This document shows positions 7,130-13,757 of a DNA stretch of 15,713 nt, one piece after another; within the stretch, counting starts at the first letter, position 1, and the number at the start of each line of letters is the position of its first letter. A program made the translations under genes and the position numbers. Source of the DNA: JAHECQ01 sp047638695 (GTDB taxonomy: Bacteria; Actinomycetota; Acidimicrobiia; Acidimicrobiales; SZUA-35); the NCBI GenBank assembly GCA_047638695.1, contig JBLINY010000106.1:1-15713 (forward strand), given 5' to 3'. The notes below the pieces were generated by a model that did no database searches, was not told the origin of the DNA, and saw only the letters and a program-made list of their open reading frames with translations.

Positions 7130-8158
7130 TCAGGTGGCGATGGGTTTGGTAACTGCCTCGGTCGAGTTGCCAAACGTCGGCAGCCACGAGGAGTGCCTCC
7201 CAAACCCACCGACCACCATGATGATCAGATCTTCGGGCTGTCGAATGACCGGGACGGGGTCGACTCCGATGAACGGATCGTCGATCATCTTGGCCATACC
7301 ACCGCGCTCCCAGATCTGGCGCGAGACCCGAGCATTCTCGAAAACGTAGTTACGAACGTCGTCTTTACTTAGACCGCCTGAGGCCACGACCGCTGCGTGC
7401 TCAGGGCCAAAGGCCAGCACCGGGCCTCCGTGGAGGTAGGCGTTGTTCGAACCCATGCTGGCCATCGAACCAGCGATGGTGACAAGGATGCCTTCGGGAT
7501 CGGACGAGACGTGGTCGTTGATGTTGTGCGGATTCTCACAGCCAACGACGGTCACCGTCGACTGGTCGGGATCGAAGCCCCGCTCGATGTGCAGCGGCTC
7601 CCACGGGCTCTCTGCCTCGTTCTCGGCCACGCAGAATGCATATTTCGACGGCTGACCCTGGGTCGAGCGGTCGAGCACGCCGGGCGAGGCCCCGCCGACA
7701 TTCAGCAGACACAGTCGCGCCGCCCGGCCGATGGTGGCATTGGCCCGAACGCCCGGTCCGAAGGCGCCGTAGCGACCGTTGAGCCCAATCCGTTCGGCGA
7801 TCGGCCCATTCACAATAAGCAAGGGCGAACAGGGGTGGGTCGTTGCCTGCACGGCGAAAAGGTTGAATGCCGGTTCGAGCATTGCCTCCACCGCGGCGAC
7901 AACAACCGGGAAGTAGTCGGGCCGGCACCCGGCCATGACGGCGTTGATGGCGATCGTCTCGATCGTGGCCACGCCTTGTCGAGGCGGCATGACGCCGAGC
8001 TCATCGTCGGCCGACCGGTCGACGGCCGCCATCATGGCTTCGACCCTGGCAGGCGTAGGAGCGACGATAGGCAGACCATCGCTCCAGCCCATTGCCTCGA
8101 GATGATCGTCGAGGGCTTCCTGACTGTTGTCGGCCAGCTCGACCAGCTCGGCCGCCAT
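7130..8158 (-). CDS. Conserved protein of unknown function, partner of the UGSC selenoprotein
   Basis: This is a 342-residue protein from ATG 8158. The open frame extends upstream to 8215, but ATG 8158 shares one base with the selenoprotein stop (TGATG), the usual coupled arrangement, and the upstream extension lies inside the selenoprotein. No signal peptide or clear membrane segment is seen. Conserved-looking blocks are GWSDGLPIVAPT (24-35), GVMPP (55-59), AINAVMAGC (70-78), GRYGAFGPGVRANATIGRA (129-147) and GCENPHNINDH (206-216). It has five cysteines (78, 110, 150, 176, 207), so a redox or thiolate-metal role alongside the selenoprotein is possible. I recall similar proteins as uncharacterised and cannot assign a domain. 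Its position between the selenoprotein and the carboxyltransferase suggests that the three act in one pathway. Confidence 0.75.
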   Translation of the reverse strand: MAAELVELADNSQEALDDHLEAMGWSDGLPIVAPTPARVEAMMAAVDRSADDELGVMPPRQGVATIETIAINAVMAGCRPDYFPVVVAAVEAMLEPAFNLFAVQATTHPCSPLLIVNGPIAERIGLNGRYGAFGPGVRANATIGRAARLCLLNVGGASPGVLDRSTQGQPSKYAFCVAENEAESPWEPLHIERGFDPDQSTVTVVGCENPHNINDHVSSDPEGILVTIAGSMASMGSNNAYLHGGPVLAFGPEHAAVVASGGLSKDDVRNYVFENARVSRQIWERGGMAKMIDDPFIGVDPVPVIRQPEDLIIMVVGGFGRHSSWLPTFGNSTEAVTKPIAT

Positions 8159-8820
8159 CAGGCGATGATTGAAGGCGGTGCCAACTCGGGCGACACCGCG
8201 AAATCGATAGCGCACGAGTCGTCAAGACACAGCTCGCCCCCGGCCAGCCTCCGCTGGGTCAAGCGAGTAAACCGGTCGCGATGAGTGGCAACCACCGTGG
8301 CAACATCTTCGGTGATTGCGGCCTCTATCTCGTCAGCAATGGCGATGGCCTTGGCTTCGACCAAGCTCTTCTGGTTGTCGGCCAACGGATGGGGAATCGC
8401 CACCAGCGGTAGGCCCGGGGCACCAAGCACCTGAGCTTCGGCTCGACCCAAGGGGCCGAACTCGTCGCTACAGATCACGGCGGTAGGAACGCCGGCATGC
8501 TCAAGTTCAACAGAGTCGTGGACACTCCACGACGTGCAGCTGCCTCAATCGGCGATGGCAAGCACCACCGCATCGCACGAACGCAGCCGTTCCATCACGT
8601 CTGGCGGCGAGGGCGAGGTGGCGATCTTCAGCTCAGTGGTGAGCCGAATTTCGGGATGCCGCGACAACAACACGTTGCCAACGGTCTCGAGCAGATAGCT
8701 CGCGTTGGCCTTCTGGTTGTCGAGAAGCGCTACCCGCTTGCCAGACAGATCCGGTGTTCGGGCGGCGAGAGGACGCTCATCGATTCTCGTCGCGGCCTGT
8801 GGACTCAAGAAGTCGACCAT
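8158..8820 (-). CDS. UGSC-family selenoprotein (in-frame UGA read as selenocysteine, U92)
   Basis: The reading frame runs from ATG 8820 to TGA 8160-8158 with one internal TGA at 8547-8545. Decoding that codon as Sec gives a 220-residue protein with U92-G-S-C95-TSWSVHD, the hallmark of the family NCBI names UGSC (seleno)protein. Sequence before the UGA (LSGKRVALLDNQKANASYLL, DAVVLAIAD) and after it (VPTAVICSDEFGPLG, LPLVAIPHP) forms one continuous alpha/beta protein. UxxC is a redox motif equivalent to CxxC; the reaction is unknown. A SECIS-like hairpin follows the UGA. The frame also opens at TTG 8826, but ATG 8820 is preferred. It lies 22 bases after lipBA and overlaps the next gene by one base. 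A standard gene caller would split or truncate it. A nonsense mutation is the alternative, judged unlikely. Sec machinery (selA, selB, selC, selD) is not in the window. Confidence 0.86.
8515..8533 (-). promoter_or_regulatory. Candidate bacterial SECIS hairpin downstream of the Sec UGA
   Basis: On the minus strand GTCGTGGA (8533-8526), loop GTG (8525-8523) and TCCACGAC (8522-8515) form a perfect 8-bp stem. Eleven bases separate the UGA from the stem and 19 separate it from the loop, which begins with G-U. This agrees with the general bacterial SECIS rule of a short stem-loop just after UGA with a G in the first two loop bases. It lies inside the coding sequence for TSWSVHD. SelB recognition is inferred. 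Confidence 0.7.
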
Positions 8821-8842
8821 GGTCAACGTTACCCCAGCAGCC

Positions 8843-10519
8843 TCAGCCGAGGACAGAAGCGGCGGCAGAGCCTGCGTGATGGCTCGAACGAGTCAGCGGG
8901 CTCGACTCGACATGTGCGATCCCAAGCTCTTCTTCGCCAATGCGCTTCAGCTCGGCGAATTCCTGCGGGGTCCACCAGCGATGCACGGGCAAATGATTGG
9001 TGGTTGGCCGCAGGTATTGACCAATGGTCACGATGTCGACACCGACAGCGGCCAGATCAGAGAGCGTCGATACCACCTCGGCGAAGTCTTCACCCATGCC
9101 GACGATCAGGCCCGACTTCGTCGTGAGGCCAGCCTGCTTTCCCCGGGCGAGCAACGTGAGGCTGCGGGCATAACCGGCAGACGGCCGAACCGCCCGCTGC
9201 AGCCGGGGAACGGTTTCGACGTTGTGGTTGAGGATCTCAGGTTTGGCCTCGCAAATCGTCGCCAAATCGGTGGCCGAACCTTTGAGATCAGAAATCAGAA
9301 CTTCAATACCGATGCCGGGCACTCGATTGCGAATGGCCTCCACGGTGGCTGCGACCAGCGCCGCTCCGCCGTCGTCCAGGTCGTCTCGGGCCACCATGGT
9401 CAACACGGCAAACGACAGGTCGAGCTTTTCAACCGCGTCAGCTACCCGCTCGGGTTCTGACCAGTCGACGGCTTCAGGTTTGCTGGTGTCGATCAGACAA
9501 AAGCCGCAGGCCCGGGTGCATCGTTCGCCCAGCAGCATGAACGTGGCCGTGCCCTCGTTCCAGCACTCGAAGATGTTCGGACAGCCCGCTTCTTCGCAGA
9601 CCGTCACCAGATCAAGCGAACGAGCGACCTTCTTCAGCCGAAGAAACTCGGGGTCGGTCCGGAGTTTCACCCGCATCCAGTCTGGTTTGCGGGCGCTGAC
9701 GTCGAGCCCAGCAGGCACACCGGCTTCTGTCATCCGTTGCTGCAAGCGAGTTGCTCCGAGCGCCACCGGAGTGCCGTCCCGCTCAGGCTTGATAGCCGCC
9801 CCCGGCCCCTCGCCACGCGAGAACGGAGCAAGGTCGGCCACCGACTGCCGCCAGACGACGTCGGCCCGGTCGATCTGGAGATCGGGGGCGAGCGTTCTGG
9901 CTGCGTTTGCAGCCACGATGTTCGTCACCTCTTCCATCGAGGCATCGATGCCCTCGTCTCGCAGTGTGGTCACCGCTCTATCGGGGATGCCGCAGGGCAC
10001 GATGTGGGAAAACCAGGCGAGATCGACGTCAACATTTAGGGCAAACCCGTGCATCGAACGACCACGCGAGAGGCGCACTCCAACGGCCGCTATCTTCCGC
10101 TCGTTTGAACCGCCAACGTCGAGCCAAACGCCGGGTTGCCCCGGGCTTCGGTTTCCATCGAGCCCAAGCTCATCCAACGAGTCGATAAGAATCTGCTCGA
10201 CCGAGCTGACATAGGCGACGGTGTCGGCCATGCCGCCACCCCGCTTGCCCCCTACGTTCATGATTGGATAACCGACCAGCTGACCCAGCCCGTGGAACGT
10301 AACGTCACCGCCCCGATTAACACGCCGAAGCTCGGCCCCAACCGTGCCGGGATCAACGAGAAGATGTCGTTCATCAGCCCGAACCCCCAGCGTGTACACG
10401 GGAGGGTGTTCCAACAGCAGTAAATGATCGGCCGTACCGGCAAACAGTTGCTGCTGGAGGTCGAAGGCCTCGTCGTAGCCAACCCGACCCAACCACCTGA
10501 CGTGGAAGGCGTCAGGCAA
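8843..10519 (-). CDS. lipB-lipA: Fused octanoyltransferase-lipoyl synthase (LipB-LipA)
   Basis: A single uninterrupted frame encodes both lipoate assembly enzymes (558 residues from TTG 10519). Residues 1-230 are LipB: RGGDVTFHGLGQLVGYPI (69-86) and the catalytic pair K142 (in ERKIAAVGV) and C176 (in VPCGIPD). That numbering coincides with the known Lys142/Cys176 dyad of M. tuberculosis LipB. Residues from about 263 (an internal Met) are LipA: auxiliary-cluster cysteines in CEEAGCPNIFEC (308, 313, 319), radical-SAM CTRACGFC (334, 338, 341) and the terminal RSS motif (S545/S546). LipB transfers octanoyl from ACP to the E2 lipoyl domain, and LipA inserts two sulfurs using S-adenosylmethionine. 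The open frame reaches back to 10678, inside E2, but homology begins just after 10519. TTG there overlaps the E2 stop by eight bases. Internal initiation of LipA alone cannot be excluded. Confidence 0.88.
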   Translation of the reverse strand: MPDAFHVRWLGRVGYDEAFDLQQQLFAGTADHLLLLEHPPVYTLGVRADERHLLVDPGTVGAELRRVNRGGDVTFHGLGQLVGYPIMNVGGKRGGGMADTVAYVSSVEQILIDSLDELGLDGNRSPGQPGVWLDVGGSNERKIAAVGVRLSRGRSMHGFALNVDVDLAWFSHIVPCGIPDRAVTTLRDEGIDASMEEVTNIVAANAARTLAPDLQIDRADVVWRQSVADLAPFSRGEGPGAAIKPERDGTPVALGATRLQQRMTEAGVPAGLDVSARKPDWMRVKLRTDPEFLRLKKVARSLDLVTVCEEAGCPNIFECWNEGTATFMLLGERCTRACGFCLIDTSKPEAVDWSEPERVADAVEKLDLSFAVLTMVARDDLDDGGAALVAATVEAIRNRVPGIGIEVLISDLKGSATDLATICEAKPEILNHNVETVPRLQRAVRPSAGYARSLTLLARGKQAGLTTKSGLIVGMGEDFAEVVSTLSDLAAVGVDIVTIGQYLRPTTNHLPVHRWWTPQEFAELKRIGEEELGIAHVESSPLTRSSHHAGSAAASVLG

Positions 10520-12002
10520 TCTCGGAGTTCCAATCCCGGGTTTCGATGATCTCGCGTACTCGGGCCAAGAAGGCAGCGGCGTAAGCGCCGTCGATAGCCC
10601 GATGATCCCAAGCCAAGGCCAGAACCCCAACCGAGTGAATGGCGATGCTCTCATTGCCGAAGCTGTCCTCGACCACAACCGGCTTTCGCTTCACCGCATC
10701 TGTCGAGAGGATCGCCACCTGTGGTTGGTTGATGATCGGGAACTGCATCATCGTGCCGTAACTTCCCGCGTTCGTGAGGGTGAAGGTGCCACCAACCAAA
10801 TCGTCCGGCGACAGTTTCTTCGACCGAGCACGACGGGCGACATCGGAGATGTCGCGAGCTATCGCTCGCATCCGCTTCCCGTCAGCATCACGAACAACGG
10901 GCGCCAGCAGGCCCTGGAAGTCGAGGTCAACAGCCACAGCAAGATTCACGTAGTTGTGCACTACGAGTTCGCCTTGACCGATAGACGCGTTCAGGTGTGG
11001 GTACTCACGGAGGGCATCCACGACTGCTCGAGAGATGAACGGCAAGTAGGTGAGCGAAAAGCCTTCCTGCTCCTTGAAGGCGGCGCGGTTGGCTTTGCGT
11101 ACCTGGTCGACACCCTCGTAGTCGATCTCGATGGCAGTGAGGGTGTGTGGAGCAACGGCCTTCGACATCACCATGTGCTCACCGGTGCGAAGACGAATGT
11201 TCGAGAGCGGCACCACCGTGTCGCGTGATGACGGTTGCACGGCAGGCGGAGCACTCTGGGCCGCCGGTGATTGAGTGGCCGGTGGTTGAGTGGCCGGTGG
11301 TTGGGCTGATGCCGAAACCGGCGCCGGCACTACGACAGGCACCGGCGCAGGGGCTGGGGCTGGGGCTGGGGCCAGAGTGGCAGCGGAAGCGACCGAGCCC
11401 TCGACCGGCTGAAGGTGATTGGCCTCGATGTAGCGCTGCACATCATCACGGCTGATGCGGCCACCCAGGCCGGTTCCCTCAACGGCGTTGACGTCTACGC
11501 CATATCCATTGATGAGTCTCCGGACCACAGGAGACAACACTTTGCCTTCGGTGGCAGACGGAGCGGGAGCGGCTGAAGGAGCCGGGGCGGGAGCGGGAGG
11601 AGGAGGTGGCGGGGCGGCCGGAGCAGCGGCGGGGGCCGTTACGGGAGGCGCCGGCGGCGGCGGCGGAATCACCACGGCTGCCTCGGTCGGGGCCGCTTCG
11701 ACCGGAGCGGCTTGCATTGGCGCTGCTTGAACGGGCGCTGCTCGAACGGGGGCGGCCTCCCCGGCGACGCCATTGGAAACAACGGCGAGCACCGTGCCGA
11801 CCTCGACGGTGTCACCCTCGGGCACGACCAGCTCAGTGATGGTGCCGGCAATGGGTGAGGGCACCTCGGTATCGACCTTGTCCGTCGACACTTCGAACAA
11901 CATTTCGTCGACCGCAATAGTGTCGCCGACCTGCTTGAACCACCGGATGACGGTGCCTTCGGTGACGGTCTCGCCCAGCTGGGGCATTTCGATATTTGCC
12001 AC
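10512..12002 (-). CDS. 2-oxoacid dehydrogenase E2 (dihydrolipoamide acyltransferase)
   Basis: This is a 496-residue E2. One N-terminal lipoyl domain (1-78) carries the lipoylation lysine K42 in STDKVDTE. A long Pro/Ala linker (about 82-150) contains repeated AAPVx units and poly-proline. A peripheral subunit-binding domain follows (KVLSPVVRRLINGYGVD to RISRDDVQRYIEA, 154-193), then a second Pro/Ala linker and a catalytic domain (about 260-496) ending with the DHRAIDG active site (H467, D471). It transfers acyl groups from E1 to CoA through the swinging lipoyl arm. The acyl type (succinyl, acetyl or branched-chain) is not certain because no E1 gene is in the window. Start GTG 12002 has a strong AGGAG five to six bases upstream. 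It follows lpdA by 27 bases and overlaps lipB-lipA, so E2, its lipoylation enzymes and E3 are one unit. Confidence 0.92.
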   Translation of the reverse strand: MANIEMPQLGETVTEGTVIRWFKQVGDTIAVDEMLFEVSTDKVDTEVPSPIAGTITELVVPEGDTVEVGTVLAVVSNGVAGEAAPVRAAPVQAAPMQAAPVEAAPTEAAVVIPPPPPAPPVTAPAAAPAAPPPPPPAPAPAPSAAPAPSATEGKVLSPVVRRLINGYGVDVNAVEGTGLGGRISRDDVQRYIEANHLQPVEGSVASAATLAPAPAPAPAPVPVVVPAPVSASAQPPATQPPATQSPAAQSAPPAVQPSSRDTVVPLSNIRLRTGEHMVMSKAVAPHTLTAIEIDYEGVDQVRKANRAAFKEQEGFSLTYLPFISRAVVDALREYPHLNASIGQGELVVHNYVNLAVAVDLDFQGLLAPVVRDADGKRMRAIARDISDVARRARSKKLSPDDLVGGTFTLTNAGSYGTMMQFPIINQPQVAILSTDAVKRKPVVVEDSFGNESIAIHSVGVLALAWDHRAIDGAYAAAFLARVREIIETRDWNSEIA

Positions 12003-12029
12003 TGATTCTCCTCGATAAGACGGGCGGAC

Positions 12030-13445
12030 TCAGCCGTGAAGCGATCGGCCGGTCAGAGCGAGAACGCTCTCGCCAAACAGCTCGCTCATGGTCGGATGCG
12101 GTTGGATGAACTGCGAAACTTCCTCAACGGTGGCTTCCCAGTTGACAGCCAGGTAACCCTGTCCCAACTGTTCGGTCACCCAGGGTCCAACCATGTGGAC
12201 CCCCAGAATTCTTCCGCCTGTTCCGTCCGCCTGTTTCTCGGCCACAATTTTCACAAGGCCGTCGGTGTCACCCACGATCATGGCCCGCCCGTTACCCGCG
12301 TATCGATGCTTCGACACTACGACGTCGTATCCCGCTTCCCGCGCCTCGGTCTCGGTGAGGCCGGTGAACGCGACCTCGGGATGGCAGTAGATGCACCAGG
12401 GCATCTTCGAGTAGTCGATCGGCGTGACCGACTCGCCCAAGATGTCGGTGATAGCCACCATGCCTTCGGCGAACCCGGCGTGAGCCAATTGAGCCGTGTT
12501 GATGACGTCCCCGACCGCCCACACACCAGGTACCGTCGTGCGACAGAACTCGTCAGCGACGATGAAGCCGCGTTCGTCGACCGACACCTGCGTTGCTTCA
12601 AGGCCGAGGGTGCCCGAATTCGGCCTGCGCCCAACCGACACAACCACGGTGTCGGCAGTGACGGTTTGATCGTCCCCGAACGAAACGGTTACCCCATCGG
12701 GGCCGGTCGTCTGCCCGGTGACCATTACTCCGGCGTGAATGTCGATCCCGCGTTTCTTGAACGACCGCTCGACGACCCGAATGATGTCGGGATCGCAGTT
12801 GGCCAGGATCTGAGGCATTGCCTCAATGATCGTGACCTTGCTGCCCAGATCGCTCATCATCGACGCGAACTCAAGCCCGATGGCACCGCCACCAATGACC
12901 ACCGCAGAGGCCGGCAAGTCTTCGATCGACAACATCTCATCGGATGTGACGATCTGGACTGGGTCAATCGGGAAACCGGGGATCGTTCGTGGCACCGAGC
13001 CTGCGGCCAGAATCACGGCATCCGCGGTGACGGACACGTCACCTGATGAACCGCCGGAGATGGCAACGGTGCGGTGATCAGCGACTAATCGGCCTTCGCC
13101 GTCAAAGACCGTGACCGACCTGTTCTTGAGCAAACCGGCCAGACCGTCAACGAGGTTGTCGATGATGCCTTGCTTACGCAGCATCGTCTGGCCCCAGTCG
13201 ATTCCTTTGGACTTCACCTGGACGCCGAAATCACCGGCATGGTCGACCGTTCGTTTGATCGACGCTGTCTCGAGCAGCTCTTTCGCCGGGATACAACCCA
13301 CATTTAGACAGGTTCCACCCAGCTTGTGCTTCTCGACCAAGGCAATGTTGAGGCCGGCCGAAGCCCCATAAAGGGCGGCGGCGTAGCCACCGGGCCCACC
13401 GCCGATGACGACGACATCGAAGTGTTGGCTGGTCAGGGGAACCAC
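12030..13445 (-). CDS. lpdA: Dihydrolipoyl dehydrogenase (E3)
   Basis: This is a 471-residue flavoprotein disulfide reductase. An FAD-binding VVIGGGPGGYAAALYG lies at 12-27 and the redox disulfide GGTCLNVGCIPAK includes C46 and C51. A second Rossmann segment AVVIGGGAIGLEFAS binds NAD. The FAD-contacting WAVGDV is present, and the C-terminal catalytic H450/E455 pair is in HPTMSELF. It reoxidises dihydrolipoyl-E2 with NAD+. All motifs are intact and length is normal. Start assignment is unusual: GTG 13445 overlaps an excellent GGAGGTGG ribosome-binding site, so initiation may really occur at CTG 13436, three codons on. The gene lies 63 bases downstream of a leaderless micropeptide and heads the lipoyl cluster. 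Confidence 0.93.
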   Translation of the reverse strand: MVPLTSQHFDVVVIGGGPGGYAAALYGASAGLNIALVEKHKLGGTCLNVGCIPAKELLETASIKRTVDHAGDFGVQVKSKGIDWGQTMLRKQGIIDNLVDGLAGLLKNRSVTVFDGEGRLVADHRTVAISGGSSGDVSVTADAVILAAGSVPRTIPGFPIDPVQIVTSDEMLSIEDLPASAVVIGGGAIGLEFASMMSDLGSKVTIIEAMPQILANCDPDIIRVVERSFKKRGIDIHAGVMVTGQTTGPDGVTVSFGDDQTVTADTVVVSVGRRPNSGTLGLEATQVSVDERGFIVADEFCRTTVPGVWAVGDVINTAQLAHAGFAEGMVAITDILGESVTPIDYSKMPWCIYCHPEVAFTGLTETEAREAGYDVVVSKHRYAGNGRAMIVGDTDGLVKIVAEKQADGTGGRILGVHMVGPWVTEQLGQGYLAVNWEATVEEVSQFIQPHPTMSELFGESVLALTGRSLHG

Positions 13446-13508
13446 CTCCGGGCAAGCGGGTTGGTTGGACTGGTGAGCCTAGTGGCGACACCGTTGGCTA
13501 TGGCCCCC

Positions 13509-13595
13509 TCAAAGGAGGAGAACCTGAAGGGCGAAAGCAGCCAAGATGGCGATGCCGCAGAGCAACGAAAGTACGAGAAGCATCCTGGTGCTCAC
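13509..13595 (-). CDS. 28-residue single-pass membrane micropeptide (predicted)
   Basis: A GTG-initiated frame of 28 codons encodes M-S-T-R-M followed by about 22 almost entirely hydrophobic residues (LLVLSLLCGIAILAAF and on to QVLLL) and a TGA stop. The composition is that of one transmembrane helix with a short positive N-terminus. It lies directly upstream of lpdA on the same strand. TAGCCT (13608-13603) stands seven bases before the GTG, a plausible leaderless -10 box. There is no Shine-Dalgarno. It might be a real small membrane protein or a translated leader affecting the operon. There is no homology evidence; confidence is moderate because a frame this short can occur by chance. Confidence 0.45.
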   Translation of the reverse strand: MSTRMLLVLSLLCGIAILAAFALQVLLL

Positions 13596-13602
13596 GGTGG
13601 TG

Positions 13603-13608
13603 AGGCTA
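13603..13608 (-). promoter_or_regulatory. Candidate leaderless -10 box (TAGCCT) heading the lipoyl/selenoprotein cluster
   Basis: On the minus strand TAGCCT lies seven bases before GTG 13595. It is the only promoter-like element near the head of the lpdA cluster with start-codon-matched spacing. The -35 region is weak. The same hexamer precedes the divergent gene at 13758. Confidence 0.4.
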
Positions 13609-13745
13609 GCCGCGCCGACCACCTGGTCGTGACCCCTCGGTGTGACTCATGCGACGCCACTTGGCTCCCATCAATAATCCCATCAACAAGGATCATAATC
13701 CGACAGCAAAAGCCAGCGACCGGACAGCAGACACCGTCGCTCCTC

Positions 13746-13751
13746 TAGCCT
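13746..13751 (+). promoter_or_regulatory. Candidate leaderless -10 box (TAGCCT) for the TIGR01777 gene
   Basis: TAGCCT is six bases upstream of ATG 13758, with no Shine-Dalgarno between them. A weak CGGACA (13721-13726) may serve as -35. Confidence 0.45.
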
Positions 13752-13757
13752 GTCGCT

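Larger units (their letters stand above)
13596..13757. other. Divergent promoter region between the lpdA cluster and the TIGR01777 gene
   Basis: This 162-base region separates two divergently oriented transcription units. It contains a TAGCCT box facing each way (13608-13603 minus, 13746-13751 plus). The stretch 13669-13700 is AT-rich relative to the window. No RNA structure or riboswitch was recognised. Confidence 0.45.

Noticed and set aside
8159..8215. Upstream start of the 342-residue protein at 8215
   Set aside because: It would overlap the selenoprotein C-terminus by 58 bases. ATG 8158 gives the classic TGATG junction, and homology-like sequence begins there.
7397..8284. Long plus-strand open frame opposite the 342-residue protein and selenoprotein
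   Set aside because: It is an antisense shadow caused by high GC; it has no recognisable domains, and the opposite strand has clear families.
8545..8547. The internal TGA as a nonsense mutation making a pseudogene
   Set aside because: The frame stays intact for 128 codons after it, the following residues complete the UGSC motif, a SECIS-like stem sits at the right distance, and the next gene is coupled to the distal stop.
9222..10214. Long plus-strand open frame opposite lipB-lipA
   Set aside because: It is antisense to two well-conserved enzymes and has low-complexity Ser/Arg-rich composition, typical of a shadow frame.
10520..10678. N-terminal extension of lipB-lipA to ATG 10678
   Set aside because: It lies inside the E2 catalytic domain in another frame, and LipB-like sequence begins only after about 10519. 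The TTG there also gives Lys142/Cys176 numbering as in characterised LipB.
12036..13046. Long plus-strand open frame opposite lpdA
   Set aside because: It is antisense to an intact lpdA, with no domain signal.
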